From the NCBI GenBank assembly GCA_002746645.1, contig PDPU01000031.1:1-64000 (forward strand): a stretch of DNA of 64,000 nt, read 5' to 3'. Source of the DNA: Gammaproteobacteria bacterium. GTDB lineage: Bacteria > Pseudomonadota > Gammaproteobacteria > Granulosicoccales > Granulosicoccaceae. Shown piece after piece: positions 19,625 to 29,664 of the stretch. A model generated the notes under the pieces. It ran no database searches and was not told where the DNA came from. It was given only the letters and a program-made list of their open reading frames with translations. How positions within the stretch are numbered: the first letter of the stretch is position 1; the number at the start of each line of letters is the position of its first letter. The position numbers and the translations under genes are program-made.

Positions 19625-21130
19625 ATGAGCGACGATTCTGCACGCGTACTCCTCGGGAAGGGCGACAACCACGTGGCGCTGCTGGCGCGTTATGCCAACC
19701 GCCACGGCATGATTGCCGGCGCCACCGGCACCGGCAAGACCGTGAGCCTGCAGGTGCTCGCCGAAGGGCTCTCGCGCGCGGGCGTGCCGGTGTTCATGGC
19801 CGACGTCAAGGGCGATCTTTCCGGCATCTCACAGCCCGGCAAGCCTCACCCGAAGATCGACGAGCGGCTCGAGGTCATCGGCATCGACGACTACGCCTTC
19901 GCGGGCAACCCCACTCTCTTCTGGGATCTCGAAGGCAAGAGCGGCCATCCGATCCGCACCACCATCACCGACATGGGCCCTGCGCTCCTGTCGCGACTGA
20001 TGGACCTGAACGAAACCCAGGAAGGGGTTCTGAGCATCGCCTTTCGCTTTGCCGACGACGAAGGCATGCTGATGCTCGATCTCAAGGATCTGAAATCGAC
20101 GCTGAACTTCATCAGCGATCACGCCGACGAGTTCCGTGATCGCTACGGCAAGGTCTCGAGCGCCAGTGTCGGCGCCATCATGCGCCGACTGCTCGTGCTC
20201 GAGGACGAAGGCGCCGATGAATTCTTCGGCGAACCGGAGCTTGATCTCAGGGACCTCATGCGCACCACGCACGACGGGCTCGGTTTCATCAGCATTCTCG
20301 ATGCGCGTACGCTCATGACACGCCCGCGCCTGTACGCAACCTTCCTCATGTGGCTGCTGTCCGAACTCTTCGAGGAGCTTCCCGAGGTCGGTGACCTCGA
20401 CCGCCCGAAATTCGTGTTCTTCTTCGACGAAGCACACCTGCTTTTCGAGGATGCACCGAAGGCGCTGGTGGACAAGATCGAAACCGTGGTCAAGCTCATC
20501 CGTTCAAAGGGCGTTGGCGTGTTCTTCATCAGCCAGAACCCGTCGGATGTGCCCGACGGCGTGCTGTCGCAACTCGGCAACCGCATCCAGCACGCACTCC
20601 GCGCCTTCACGCCGCGTGACCAGAAGGCGGTCAGGGTTGCGGCCGATACGCTGCGCCCGAACCCCGCTTTCGACACGCGCGAGGTCATTGCCACACTCGG
20701 CGTCGGCGAAGCGCTGGTCTCGACCCTGCAGGCCGACGGTACGCCGGGCATCACCGAGAAGACGCTCATGAGCCCGCCACGCTCGCGCATCGGTCCGGCC
20801 ACCGACGCCGAACGCCGAAAGGTCATCGAGCGCAGCCCCGTGCAGGGTGAATACGAGGAAGCGGTGGATCGTGAATCGGCCTACGAACTGCTCGAGAAGC
20901 GCGTGCACGAACAAGGTGAAAAGGCACGCAAGGAAAAGGAACTTCAGGAGTTCATCAAGGCACAGGAGAAGCAGCGCAAGCAAGCCGAGAAGGCCGCAGC
21001 AGGAGGCTCCCGCGGTGGCCGCCGTCGCCAGAGCATCGGCGAAGCGGCGGCCAGGACCTTCGTGCGCTCGATCAGTTCGCGACTCGCGACGCGGGTGGTG
21101 CGCGGCCTGCTGGGCTCACGCCGGCGCTGA
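19625..21130 (+). CDS. HerA/DUF853-type ATPase (YjgR-like)
   Basis: 501 residues with ATGTGKT (Walker A), [25 protein letters not shown] (Walker B) and [22 protein letters not shown]. These are signatures of the DUF853 group of the HerA/FtsK ATPase clan. The C-terminal 60 residues are lysine-rich coiled coil followed by a basic tail ([21 protein letters not shown]), consistent with nucleic-acid or membrane contact. The start [15 protein letters not shown] is typical. The frame is open upstream of 19625, but that part is antisense-like and unrelated. The function in vivo is unknown. Confidence 0.92.
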   Translation: MSDDSARVLLGKGDNHVALLARYANRHGMIAGATGTGKTVSLQVLAEGLSRAGVPVFMADVKGDLSGISQPGKPHPKIDERLEVIGIDDYAFAGNPTLFWDLEGKSGHPIRTTITDMGPALLSRLMDLNETQEGVLSIAFRFADDEGMLMLDLKDLKSTLNFISDHADEFRDRYGKVSSASVGAIMRRLLVLEDEGADEFFGEPELDLRDLMRTTHDGLGFISILDARTLMTRPRLYATFLMWLLSELFEELPEVGDLDRPKFVFFFDEAHLLFEDAPKALVDKIETVVKLIRSKGVGVFFISQNPSDVPDGVLSQLGNRIQHALRAFTPRDQKAVRVAADTLRPNPAFDTREVIATLGVGEALVSTLQADGTPGITEKTLMSPPRSRIGPATDAERRKVIERSPVQGEYEEAVDRESAYELLEKRVHEQGEKARKEKELQEFIKAQEKQRKQAEKAAAGGSRGGRRRQSIGEAAARTFVRSISSRLATRVVRGLLGSRRR

Positions 21131-21146
21131 GCGCCCCGCCCGCCGA

Positions 21147-22850
21147 TCAATCGTCGATCGGCTGCAGCATCGCCTTGCCGAAAACACTCGGGCGCATCCA
21201 GGCTTCATCCCTGCCCGCAGGTGCCCACCAGCCCCACTTGGCATCACGATCCCCGCCGTCGTCATCGTCATTGAAGGCAACATCGAACCCGAAGGTATCG
21301 CCCGGGGCAAGATCGATCGAGTCGAGATCGACGCGGATTTCATACTGCTGTCCGTAGATATAGTCATTGTTGTTTTCGAGACGGTAACTGGTGGCGTAGT
21401 CGGTGATCATGCCGCTGGCCGAGTGGTAACCATCGATGGTCGGCTCATCCACATCGTCCTTGAAACGGAAGATGCGCTGATAGTCGTCATCGCCATAGTT
21501 GTCGAGTTGATCGTAACCGACGTCGATGTAGATCTCGACCGAGTCGTCATGCCAGATGTCGCTCGAGTCGCTGAACCAGTTTTCGAGTTTCTCGTTCCCG
21601 ATGTAGACGCTCATGTAGAGGTACTCGCCGTCATGCATGAGCTGGAAATAGTGACCGCTCCACCACTCGTATTCGGAGAAGCGGCCAGTGGTGTCGATCT
21701 GAAGATTGCCCAGCATGAGTTCGTTGTCGAGCGAATCGAATTCGGTGGCCTTGGCCCATTCCATGTAGCGGTCGTCGCCGATGTAACGCGTTTCCTCGAC
21801 ACCATCGAGCACGATGTTCGCATCATCGACATAGGGAATGATGATCTGCGCGCCTTCGCGAATGTCAGGGACACCGTCGTTGTCGTCATCCCTGTCCTCG
21901 TTGTCGCCGATGCCGTCGCCGTCGCTGTCACTGGACTCGTAGGGGTCGTTCGGAAAGCGATCGACCGAGTCGGGCACACCATCGTTGTCGGAGTCCTCCT
22001 GATCGTCCGGAATGCCATTGCCGTCGGCATCGGCATCGTGGTTGTCGCCAATGCCGTCAAGGTCGGTGTCGGCGACTTCGCCGGCATCGAGTGGGAAGGC
22101 ATCGTTCTCGTCGATTACACCGTCGTTGTCATCGTCGTTGTCGGCGATGTTGCCGATGCCGTCCCCATCGGTATCCTCGAATTCCTGCCCGTTCAGCGGA
22201 AAGGCGTCGCTGATGTCCGCGACACCATCGTTGTCGTCATCCTGATCGATGTCGTCGGGCAGACCGTCGGCATCGTAGTCGGCACTGGTGTCGACGGCCG
22301 AGGTCCCACGTTCGACTTCGACAACATTGACAACCCCGTCACCATCCTGATCGAAATCGTAGTCGAAGAGTTCTTCGGGAAAGACCAGATCGGTTGCACC
22401 AGCATGGGTGAAGGCATTGACGTTGGCCGCCCCGAGCAGCAGTTCATCGTCGGTGCGATATACCGACACATAGACCTGGAAATGGCGATTGGCAGGCAGT
22501 TCGATGTCGCCGTCGAAACGGCTGCCGTCAGTGGTCATGGGGACGATCTGCCCACCGGCAATCACCCTCGCGTCGAGCGCCGTACCGAGGTTCAGGAGAC
22601 GCTCGGGTATGTCGAAGCTGACGCGCAACCGGGCATTGTTGCGGTTTGCGGCGTCATCGAGCCCGTTGTTCGTGACCGGAACGCCGTTGCCGGCTGCGCT
22701 GGCGCCGGCCTCGGAACCGCCGCCACCACAGGCACCCAGTGCGAATGCGCTGGCCACCATGAGTGCCAGAGGAAGCTTCCGGAAATGGCCTTCCGGCCTG
22801 TCAGTGGCAGTACCGGACGCATCCGGCCATCCCGTGTCTGCAATGCGCAT
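21147..22850 (-). CDS. Lipoprotein with thrombospondin-type-3 repeats and CBM9-like domain
   Basis: 567 residues from ATG 22850, which has a GGAGA upstream. The lipobox is LGAC, followed by a Gly-rich linker. An N-terminal beta domain is followed at roughly 190-340 by a run of about eight calcium-binding DxDxDGxxD motifs with the spacing of thrombospondin type 3 repeats (DTDGDGIGN, DDDNDGVID, DSDNDGVPD). The C-terminal 220 residues resemble a family-9 carbohydrate-binding (DOMON-like) fold: ANIVLDGVEE, WHDDSVEIYIDVG, GDTFGFDVAFND. It is therefore probably a surface Ca-dependent glycan-binding protein. Monocistronic: the next genes on its strand are separated by 134 bp. Confidence 0.85.
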   Translation of the reverse strand: MRIADTGWPDASGTATDRPEGHFRKLPLALMVASAFALGACGGGGSEAGASAAGNGVPVTNNGLDDAANRNNARLRVSFDIPERLLNLGTALDARVIAGGQIVPMTTDGSRFDGDIELPANRHFQVYVSVYRTDDELLLGAANVNAFTHAGATDLVFPEELFDYDFDQDGDGVVNVVEVERGTSAVDTSADYDADGLPDDIDQDDDNDGVADISDAFPLNGQEFEDTDGDGIGNIADNDDDNDGVIDENDAFPLDAGEVADTDLDGIGDNHDADADGNGIPDDQEDSDNDGVPDSVDRFPNDPYESSDSDGDGIGDNEDRDDDNDGVPDIREGAQIIIPYVDDANIVLDGVEETRYIGDDRYMEWAKATEFDSLDNELMLGNLQIDTTGRFSEYEWWSGHYFQLMHDGEYLYMSVYIGNEKLENWFSDSSDIWHDDSVEIYIDVGYDQLDNYGDDDYQRIFRFKDDVDEPTIDGYHSASGMITDYATSYRLENNNDYIYGQQYEIRVDLDSIDLAPGDTFGFDVAFNDDDDGGDRDAKWGWWAPAGRDEAWMRPSVFGKAMLQPIDD

Positions 22851-22984
22851 GCTGCTGTCTCCGATGGGTAGAAGGTACGGGCGGTTCGCGTTACCACGCG
22901 CCACCGCTCGCGCCATTCTCTCCAATCGGTAATGTTCAGCCGGTTACTCCCACCACCTGCGAGAGGTGAATATTCACATGCGCC

Positions 22985-24529
22985 TCAGCTTTCCGCGCGC
23001 AGCAGCAGAGAGTGCCCCTCCATCGACTCGGGCTTCGGCAGCCCCATCATCTGCAGCAGGGTGGGGGCAACACAGGGCAGACCGTTGCCGTTTCCGAGCT
23101 CCCAGCTTTCGCTGTCGTGGATCACGCAGACAACGGGAAAGGTCGTGTGCTGTGTGTGCGGCTGGCCGGAGACGGGGTCCTTGAGCATGTCGGCGTTGCC
23201 GTGATCGGCCGTGAGCAGGATCGAATAACCGGCTTCGGTCGCCTTGTCCCACATGCGCCCCACCATCGTGTCAACGGTTTCCATCGCCTTGACAACGGCC
23301 TCGGGCATGCCGGTGTGTCCGACCATGTCGCCGTTGGCGAGGTTGACGACGATCAGTGCCGCCTCGCCCTTGTCGAGTTCCTCGAGAATGCCGTCGGTCA
23401 CCGCCTCGGCACTCATTTCGGGCTGGAGATCGTAGGTCGCCACCGACGGTGAAGCGACGAAGCGGCGACGTTCGTTCGGCAGAGGATCATCACGCCCGCC
23501 ATTGAAGAAGAAGGTAACGTGGGGATACTTCTCGGTTTCCGCCGAGCGCACCTGCACGAGCCCGGCATCGGACACCACCTGACCGAGTGTTTCACCGGGT
23601 TCATCGCGCGTGAAGGCACACGGATAGGCATAGTCGCTGGCGTAGCGCGTCATCGTGGTGAGCGCAACGCGTGGCGCGTCACCCCGCTCGAAGCCGTCGA
23701 ACTTCTCGTGGGCCAGCGCTTCGGAGAGTTCGCGCGGGCGGTCGTTGCGGAAATTGAAGAAGATGACGGAGTCGCCTTCGGCCATGCCACTGTAGTCACC
23801 GATGACCGTCGGCAGGATGAACTCGTCGCTTTCGTTGCGCGCAGCGGCGCTTGCGACAGCCGCTGCGGCGTTCTCTGCCCGGTGTTCGCTCTCACCGAGC
23901 AGCACCGCCCGCCAGGCCTTTTCGACGCGATCCCAGCGTTGATCGCGATCCATGGCGTAGTAGCGCCCCGACACGGTGACCATGCTGCCGCCGTGCTTGT
24001 CGAGCGCCGTCTGCACGTCAGCCACAAAACCCGTTGCCGACCCCGGCGCGGTATCGCGGCCATCGGTAATCACGTGCACGAGCGGCGTGACGCCCTCGGC
24101 CGCAGCCAGTTCGATCAGCGCAAGCAGATGCTCGATATGCGAGTGCACGCCTCCATCGGAAACCAGACCGATGAGATGTACGGGACGCCCGGCCTCGCGC
24201 GCCACCTTCATTGCGCCCAGCAGAGCCTCGTTTTCGGCGAAGCTGCCGTCATCGATGGCGTCACTGATCTTGACGAGATCCTGCTTCAGCACCGTGCCGG
24301 CACCGATCGTCAGGTGCCCGACCTCGGAATTGCCCATCTGGCCCTCGGGCAGGCCGACAGCGCGACCCGAGGCCTCGAGCACGCAGGTGTTGTGGGTCGA
24401 ATAGATGCGATCGAGGTTCGGCGTATGGGCCATGGCCACGCCGTTGTCGAGGCGCGAGGGATTCACACCCACGCCATCCATGATGATCAGCAGGACTGGC
24501 CTGCGGGGTACGCCGGATGAATGTGTCAT
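22985..24529 (-). CDS. gpmI: 2,3-bisphosphoglycerate-independent phosphoglycerate mutase
   Basis: Interconverts 3- and 2-phosphoglycerate in glycolysis, Mn-dependent. The 514 residues match the family. VLLIIMDGVG carries the metal Asp, GQMGNSEVGH the phosphoserine, HVITDGRDTAPGSA is the phosphotransferase-domain loop, and LLTADHGNADML holds further metal ligands. The start overlaps the tatC stop by 4 bp (ATGA), so translation is likely coupled to the tat genes. That is an unusual partner; I infer read-through from the his/tat operon. Confidence 0.97.
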   Translation of the reverse strand: MTHSSGVPRRPVLLIIMDGVGVNPSRLDNGVAMAHTPNLDRIYSTHNTCVLEASGRAVGLPEGQMGNSEVGHLTIGAGTVLKQDLVKISDAIDDGSFAENEALLGAMKVAREAGRPVHLIGLVSDGGVHSHIEHLLALIELAAAEGVTPLVHVITDGRDTAPGSATGFVADVQTALDKHGGSMVTVSGRYYAMDRDQRWDRVEKAWRAVLLGESEHRAENAAAAVASAAARNESDEFILPTVIGDYSGMAEGDSVIFFNFRNDRPRELSEALAHEKFDGFERGDAPRVALTTMTRYASDYAYPCAFTRDEPGETLGQVVSDAGLVQVRSAETEKYPHVTFFFNGGRDDPLPNERRRFVASPSVATYDLQPEMSAEAVTDGILEELDKGEAALIVVNLANGDMVGHTGMPEAVVKAMETVDTMVGRMWDKATEAGYSILLTADHGNADMLKDPVSGQPHTQHTTFPVVCVIHDSESWELGNGNGLPCVAPTLLQMMGLPKPESMEGHSLLLRAES

Positions 24530-25692
24530 GGTCTGTCTTCCTTTGAATCGTCTTCGGTTTTCCTGTCGGCGATGTCTTCGCTCTCGTTCGTGCTTTCGTC
24601 ATCGAACGCAGCATGAAGGTCATCGCTGCTGTCGTCGGCACGGACACTGCCGACACTGATGTCGTCGTCGGCTTCGCGCTCGGCTTCGATATCGTCCACC
24701 GACGCTTCCGTCTCGGCGTGCCCGGGAAATGCGGCCGCGCCGGTTTCGTCACCGGCCTTCGGCTCGCCGCTTGTACTGGCATCGACATCAGCATGAGGCA
24801 CTGCCGTCGAACTCGTGCTCACGGCCTTGTCCGAAGCGGCGCCAGTGGTTCCCGCCCCGGTCCCGGACGCAGCACCCGCAGCACCCGCAGCAATCATCGC
24901 CTGTTCTCCCGACGCTCCGGCAGTCTCGTCGTCGTCGCCACCAAAGGCTTCCCTGATGCGGTCCTTGTAGAGACGCGAGAAGACTATGCCGACTTCATAG
25001 AGAAGCCACATCGGAATGGCGAGGAGCGTCTGCGAGATCATGTCGGGCGGCGTCAGGAACATGCCGATGACGAAGGCCGCGACGAACACGTAGGGGCGTG
25101 CCTTGACGAGTTGCTCGGGTGTCGTCAGCCCGAGTGCCACCACCAGTACCGTGGCCACCGGCACCTCGAAGGCGAGGCCGAAGGCAAAGAACAGCGTGAT
25201 GACGAAGTCGAGATAGCTCGAGATGTCGGTGTTGACCTCAACCCCTTCGGGTGCCACCTGCACGAAGAAACCGAACACCAGCGGAAAGACGACGTAGTAG
25301 GCAAACAGCACACCGAGATAGAAGAGCAGCGTGCTCGACACCAGCATCGGCAGCACGAGACGCTGCTCGTGACGATAGAGTCCCGGGGCGACGAAGGCCC
25401 AGATCTGGTAGAGGATGTAGGGCACGGCCAGGAATATGCAGAGCATCAGCGTGAGCTTGAACGGCACCAGAAAGGGGGACGCCACCTGGGTGGCAATCAT
25501 CTGGCTGTCCGGCAGATGCTTCAGCAGCGGATCGGCCAGCGCCGTGTAGATCACGTCGCGCTTCCAGAACAGTGCGGCAAACAGCGCCGTGATGACGAGC
25601 ACGATGCGCAGCAGTCGATCACGCAATTCGATCAGATGCGAGAGAAACCCTTCCTCCTGATCGATGTGCGAATCGTCAGGCGACGTCATCAT
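24526..25692 (-). CDS. tatC: Tat translocase subunit TatC with long acidic C-terminal tail
   Basis: Six-TM receptor that binds twin-arginine signal peptides. Residues 1-255 are classic TatC: FLSHLIELRDRLLRI, then APGLYRHEQRLVLP and the FLTPPDMISQTLLAIP cap. A further 130 residues follow, rich in Asp/Glu/Ala/Ser/Thr, which usual 250-residue TatC proteins lack. The tail begins after FSRLYKDRIREAFGG, on the cytosolic side. The start overlaps the tatB stop by 4 bp, so they are coupled. The tail has no recognised domain and may be disordered. Confidence 0.95.
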   Translation of the reverse strand: MMTSPDDSHIDQEEGFLSHLIELRDRLLRIVLVITALFAALFWKRDVIYTALADPLLKHLPDSQMIATQVASPFLVPFKLTLMLCIFLAVPYILYQIWAFVAPGLYRHEQRLVLPMLVSSTLLFYLGVLFAYYVVFPLVFGFFVQVAPEGVEVNTDISSYLDFVITLFFAFGLAFEVPVATVLVVALGLTTPEQLVKARPYVFVAAFVIGMFLTPPDMISQTLLAIPMWLLYEVGIVFSRLYKDRIREAFGGDDDETAGASGEQAMIAAGAAGAASGTGAGTTGAASDKAVSTSSTAVPHADVDASTSGEPKAGDETGAAAFPGHAETEASVDDIEAEREADDDISVGSVRADDSSDDLHAAFDDESTNESEDIADRKTEDDSKEDRP

Positions 25693-26120
25693 GACGGGGT
25701 GCCGTCCGTGCCGGTCGCTCGGTTGTCACTCGAACCCGTGGCATCGGCATCGGTACCGTCGACCGCAGTTCCGGCACCAGCGGATTTCACCGTCTCGCCA
25801 CTCACGCTCTGTTCCATTGACTCGACCTGACGGCGGGTGCCGCTGACGATCTCGTCGGCATCCCTTCGAAAATCGGACTTCGCCTCGTTGACCATCTTCT
25901 TGAGTTCATTGATCTGTTCGCGCTGATCGCCGATCAGTTTCCTGAGATCTCCCGATTCCAGTTCGCGTGTGAAGTCGGCTCGCACACCGGTGACGAAACG
26001 GCGCACCCTGCCGACCCAGGTGCCCACCGTGCGGGCGACGGCGGGCAGCCGTTCGGGCCCGATCACGATCAGCGATACCACGCCGATCAGCATCATTTCG
26101 GTAAAGCCGATGTCAAACAC
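25689..26120 (-). CDS. tatB: Tat translocase subunit TatB
   Basis: 143 residues with a single N-terminal TM helix (FDIGFTEMMLIGVVSLIVIG), then the TatB hinge GPERLPAVARTVGTWVG and an amphipathic helix with the EQINELKK segment. The C-terminal third is low-complexity Asp/Thr/Ser. TatB with TatC forms the substrate receptor. It starts 108 bp downstream of the tatA stop and overlaps tatC by 4 bp. Confidence 0.95.
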   Translation of the reverse strand: MFDIGFTEMMLIGVVSLIVIGPERLPAVARTVGTWVGRVRRFVTGVRADFTRELESGDLRKLIGDQREQINELKKMVNEAKSDFRRDADEIVSGTRRQVESMEQSVSGETVKSAGAGTAVDGTDADATGSSDNRATGTDGTPS

Positions 26121-26228
26121 GCTTCAGCACCACGTTGCTTTCGTCCGTCCCGACCCTGCTCCACAGAACCTGCCACGGTAACCGGCAGCAGCGTGACGGC
26201 CCGGACCGGCCGGAGAGGCAGCAGCCGC

Positions 26229-26456
26229 TCAGACCGACTTGTTCTCTTCGGCCTTGTGCACATCGACCGAATCCTTGCCGTCTTCGATGCGCGCCGACTC
26301 GCCTTCGCCAGCCTTCGACTCGTCCTTGACGGCATCCTTGAAGCCCTTGACGGCGGTGCCGAGATCGCTGCCGACGTTGCGGAGCCGTTTGGCGCCGAAG
26401 ATCACCACGACGATGACAAGAATGATGATCAGTTGCGGAATGCTGGGCATACCCAT
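26229..26456 (-). CDS. tatA: Tat translocase subunit TatA
   Basis: 75 residues. It has one TM helix ([20 protein letters not shown]), the FG hinge, and an amphipathic helix [18 protein letters not shown], followed by a charged tail. TatA forms the size-variable export channel. It lies 15 bp downstream of hisE, a junction seen in many gammaproteobacteria. Confidence 0.96.
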   Translation of the reverse strand: MGMPSIPQLIIILVIVVVIFGAKRLRNVGSDLGTAVKGFKDAVKDESKAGEGESARIEDGKDSVDVHKAEENKSV

Positions 26457-26471
26457 TGTGGTCGATTCTCC

Positions 26472-26792
26472 TCAAGAATCCTGACGCGCGGCCTTCTCGG
26501 CATGACCCGAGACGCCTTCGCGACGTTGCAATTCGTTCAGTACGTCATCGAGCGCCAATCCGCGGGAACTCAGGAGCACCATGAGGTGAAACAGAAGATC
26601 CGCGGATTCGGCGACAAGATGCCGGTTATCCTGATTCCCGGCGGCAAGCAGTACCTCGACCGCTTCCTCGCCCACTTTCTTCAATATGGCCTCTTCGCCG
26701 GCATTAAACAAGCTGGCGGTATAGGAGACCGACGCATCCGCTCCCTTGCGGGATTCGATGTTCGCGCTCAGGCGCTCGAGTATCTCACTCAT
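26472..26792 (-). CDS. hisE: Phosphoribosyl-ATP pyrophosphatase HisE
   Basis: 106 residues. Hydrolyses PR-ATP to PR-AMP, step 2 of histidine synthesis. Features are [24 protein letters not shown], with the Glu cluster that binds Mg, and [24 protein letters not shown] 26792 is chosen from the family N-terminus ([16 protein letters not shown]) although the frame is open further upstream. It overlaps hisI by 8 bp, so hisI and hisE are separate genes here rather than the fused hisIE of enterobacteria. Confidence 0.96.
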   Translation of the reverse strand: MSEILERLSANIESRKGADASVSYTASLFNAGEEAILKKVGEEAVEVLLAAGNQDNRHLVAESADLLFHLMVLLSSRGLALDDVLNELQRREGVSGHAEKAARQDS

Positions 26793-27324
26793 CGATGCTG
26801 TTCCGCAGTTTGTTGCCGGCCACCGCAACGTCCGCCGAGACGTCCGTATCCGCGCTGTCCGAGCCGCTGTTTCTGCCGCCAACAGCGCTGCCGTAGATGG
26901 CCTCGGGCGAGCGCAGTACCGGCGCGACTTCTCGCCAGTTGCCGCTGTCGTCGAGTTCGCGGAAGAAACAGTGAGCACGACCGGTATGGCAGGCGATACC
27001 GCCGATCTGTTCCACGGAAAGGAGCAACACGTCACCATCGCAGTCGAGGCGAATGCTCTGCACGCGCTGTCGATGCCCCGAGGATTCGCCCTTGCGCCAG
27101 AGTGTCCGGCGGGAGCGTGAAAAATAGACAGCCTGGCGCGTGGCCACGGTTTCCGACAGCGCCGCGGCGTTCATCCAGGCCACCATGAGCACTTGCCCCG
27201 AGGCCGCATCCTGGGCGATCGCCGGCACCAACCCGTCGGCGTTGAAGGTGACGGCCTCGAGCCAGGCAGGAACATCGGAGGTGTCGGGGGTGGTCTGCAC
27301 AGTGGTGGCGTGGCGCGCTGCCAT
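26785..27324 (-). CDS. hisI: Phosphoribosyl-AMP cyclohydrolase HisI
   Basis: 179 residues. Opens the adenine ring of PR-AMP, step 3 of histidine synthesis. Signatures are [36 protein letters not shown], the metal-binding [13 protein letters not shown] and [12 protein letters not shown]. The C-terminal 45 residues ([21 protein letters not shown]) are an extra Ser/Asp-rich tail of no known role. It is preceded by 129 bp of non-coding DNA after hisF and overlaps hisE by 8 bp. Confidence 0.96.
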   Translation of the reverse strand: MAARHATTVQTTPDTSDVPAWLEAVTFNADGLVPAIAQDAASGQVLMVAWMNAAALSETVATRQAVYFSRSRRTLWRKGESSGHRQRVQSIRLDCDGDVLLLSVEQIGGIACHTGRAHCFFRELDDSGNWREVAPVLRSPEAIYGSAVGGRNSGSDSADTDVSADVAVAGNKLRNSIDE

Positions 27325-27453
27325 GGTTGGATCGGCAAGCGCCGAACGCTGATTCTAGCACCCGTGTCCCGAGGGAATCGGCGACTGCATCACCCTGTGC
27401 GTGATTCGCACCACCGCCGAAAACCCGAAAGCCTCGTTGCAGGATCGAACCGC

Positions 27454-28233
27454 TCAGCCGACCGGCCGTACCGCAATACCGGCCTCGGCCATGACGGCCT
27501 TGGCTTCGGCAATGGTGTATTCACCGAAATGGAAGATGCTGGCCGCGAGCACGGCACTGGCGCCACCTTCGCGCACGCCATCACAGAGATGCTGCAGATT
27601 GCCGACGCCGCCCGAGGCGATGACCGGGATATCGACCGCGTCACTGATGGCTCGCGTGAGCTCGAGATCGAAACCGTCTCGCGTGCCGTCACGATCCATG
27701 CTGGTCACGAGCAGTTCGCCGGCACCGCAGGCCTGCATGCGCTCGGCCCATGCAATGGCATCGATACCGGTCGGACGCCGCCCGCCGTGGGTGAAGATTT
27801 CCCAGCGCGGTGGCTCGCCGGCGGCGCTGACCCGTTTCGGGTCGATGGCGACGACGATGCATTGCGAACCGAAGTAATCCGCTGCCTCGCGCACGAACTC
27901 GGGTCGGGCCACCGCCGCCGAATTGATGCTGACCTTGTCGGCGCCGGCGTTGAGCATGCCGCGCACGTCCGCCACCTCACGGATGCCGCCCCCGACCGTC
28001 AGCGGTATGAAGACTTCGGCCGCCACTTCCTCGACCATGTGCACCATGGTGTCACGTTCGTGATGGCTCGCCGTGATGTCGAGGAAGGTGATCTCGTCGG
28101 CTCCGGCCTCGTTGTAGCCGCGCGCCACGCTGACGGGGTCGCCGGCATCGCGAATGTCGAGAAACTTCACGCCCTTGACCACGCGCCCCTCATCGACGTC
28201 GAGACAGGGAATGATGCGCGTGGCAAGTGTCAT
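27454..28233 (-). CDS. hisF: Imidazole glycerol phosphate synthase cyclase subunit HisF
   Basis: 259-residue (beta/alpha)8 enzyme that, with HisH, closes the imidazole ring and releases [24 protein letters not shown] carries catalytic Asp (about residue 12), [11 protein letters not shown] the second, and VIASGGVGN the C-terminal phosphate site. The start overlaps the hisA stop by 4 bp. The catalytic partner HisH is encoded two genes upstream, as usual. Confidence 0.97.
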   Translation of the reverse strand: MTLATRIIPCLDVDEGRVVKGVKFLDIRDAGDPVSVARGYNEAGADEITFLDITASHHERDTMVHMVEEVAAEVFIPLTVGGGIREVADVRGMLNAGADKVSINSAAVARPEFVREAADYFGSQCIVVAIDPKRVSAAGEPPRWEIFTHGGRRPTGIDAIAWAERMQACGAGELLVTSMDRDGTRDGFDLELTRAISDAVDIPVIASGGVGNLQHLCDGVREGGASAVLAASIFHFGEYTIAEAKAVMAEAGIAVRPVG

Positions 28234-28970
28234 GCGCCGCTCCGCGCATCGAGGCGCGCCTGCGCCGACGCGAGATCGATGCCACCTTCGTAGAGCGCGC
28301 GCCCGACGATGGCGCCGACGATGCCCGTCTCGGCGCGAGCCAGCAGCCGATCGAGATCATCATCGCTGCTGACGCCGCCCGAGGCAATGACCGGGATGCT
28401 GATGGCCGCGGCGAGTTCGGCCGTGGCCTCGACGTTCGCGCCCTGCATCATGCCGTCGCGGGCAATGTCGGTGTAGACAATGGCCTGCACACCGGCATTC
28501 TCGAAGCGTCCGGCAAGTTCGATGGCCGCGACGCTCGATGCTTCCGCCCAGCCCTCGGTGGCGACGAATCCGTCGCGCGCATCGAGCCCGACGATGACCT
28601 TGCCCGGATGCCGCCGGCAGAGTGCGTCGACGAAGGCAGGCTCCTTGACCGCCTGCGTGCCGATGATCAGAAAGCTCACGCCGGCCTCGACATAACTGTC
28701 GGCAATCTCGTGGTTGCGGATGCCGCCACCGATCTGCACGGGAAGTTCGGGGAAGGCCGCGGTGATCGCCATGACCACTTCGGCATTCCGCGGCTTGCCG
28801 GCGAAGGCCCCGTCGAGGTCGACGAGGTGCAGTCGCCGCGCCCCCGCTTCCACCCACTGGCGAGCAACCGCCACGGGGTCGTCGGAAAACACGGTGTCGT
28901 CTTCCATGCGGCCCTGGCGAAGACGCACGCAGCGCCCTTCCTTGAGATCGATGGCGGGAATGATCAGCAT
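28230..28970 (-). CDS. hisA: Phosphoribosylformimino-AICAR isomerase HisA
   Basis: 246-residue (beta/alpha)8 isomerase of step 4. [20 protein letters not shown] has Asp8; QIGGGIR and [10 protein letters not shown] hold the phosphate site and the second Asp. [11 protein letters not shown] closes the barrel. ATG 28970 is selected by family N-terminus; the frame is open upstream but antisense-like. It lies 31 bp after hisH. Confidence 0.97.
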   Translation of the reverse strand: MLIIPAIDLKEGRCVRLRQGRMEDDTVFSDDPVAVARQWVEAGARRLHLVDLDGAFAGKPRNAEVVMAITAAFPELPVQIGGGIRNHEIADSYVEAGVSFLIIGTQAVKEPAFVDALCRRHPGKVIVGLDARDGFVATEGWAEASSVAAIELAGRFENAGVQAIVYTDIARDGMMQGANVEATAELAAAISIPVIASGGVSSDDDLDRLLARAETGIVGAIVGRALYEGGIDLASAQARLDARSGA

Positions 28971-29001
28971 GTGGCGTTGACTCGCTGCAGACGGGCAGGT
29001 T

Positions 29002-29643
29002 TCATGGTGTCCAGTGCGCGAAATTCGCGAGAAGCCGAAGGCCGTCGCGCGCGCTCTTCTCCGGGTGGAACTGGCAGGCAAAACTGCACCCGTCGGCCAC
29101 GGCAGCGGCAAAGGGGTGGCCATGGGTGCACTCGCCACTCACGAGCGTGGCATCGGCCAGATCGCACCAGTAGCTGTGTGCAAAGTAGAAGTGAGCGCCA
29201 TCGTCGATGCCCTGCCAGAGTGGGTGGTCGAGACACTGCCTGACCGTGTTCCAGCCCATGTGCGGCACCTTCAGACGCTCGCCCGATGTGGGATCGAGAT
29301 GGGGTTCGGCAAAGCGGCGAATGTGACCGCTGAAGATGTCGAGACACGTGGTGCCGCCATTTTCCTCGCTGTCCGTGAACAGCACCTGCAGACCCATGCA
29401 GATGCCGAGAAACGGCTTTTCCTGCTGCGCACGCCGCACTTCATCGTCCATGCCGCCGTTGACGAGCGCTGCCATGCAATCGGCAGCGGCACCCTGTCCG
29501 GGACAGACGATACGGTCCGCCGCCGCAAGCACATCGGCATCGGCGGTGATCACCACCTCGGCATCGGGTGCGGCCTGCTGCATGGCACGCGCCACCGAGC
29601 GCAGGTTGCCCATGCCGTAGTCGATGATGGCAATGCGTTGCAT
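29002..29643 (-). CDS. hisH: Imidazole glycerol phosphate synthase glutaminase subunit HisH
   Basis: 213-residue class I glutamine amidotransferase that feeds ammonia to HisF. The Cys nucleophile is in [12 protein letters not shown], and His/Glu are in [13 protein letters not shown] 29643 gives [17 protein letters not shown], the typical start. It sits 21 bp after hisB. Confidence 0.97.
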   Translation of the reverse strand: MQRIAIIDYGMGNLRSVARAMQQAAPDAEVVITADADVLAAADRIVCPGQGAAADCMAALVNGGMDDEVRRAQQEKPFLGICMGLQVLFTDSEENGGTTCLDIFSGHIRRFAEPHLDPTSGERLKVPHMGWNTVRQCLDHPLWQGIDDGAHFYFAHSYWCDLADATLVSGECTHGHPFAAAVADGCSFACQFHPEKSARDGLRLLANFAHWTP

Positions 29644-29664
29644 GAGTGGCTCTGTATCGGGAAT

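Noticed and set aside
20847..22871. 674-residue plus-strand ORF over the thrombospondin-repeat gene
   Set aside because: Val/Ile-rich shadow of Asp-rich repeats read in reverse; no start signals.
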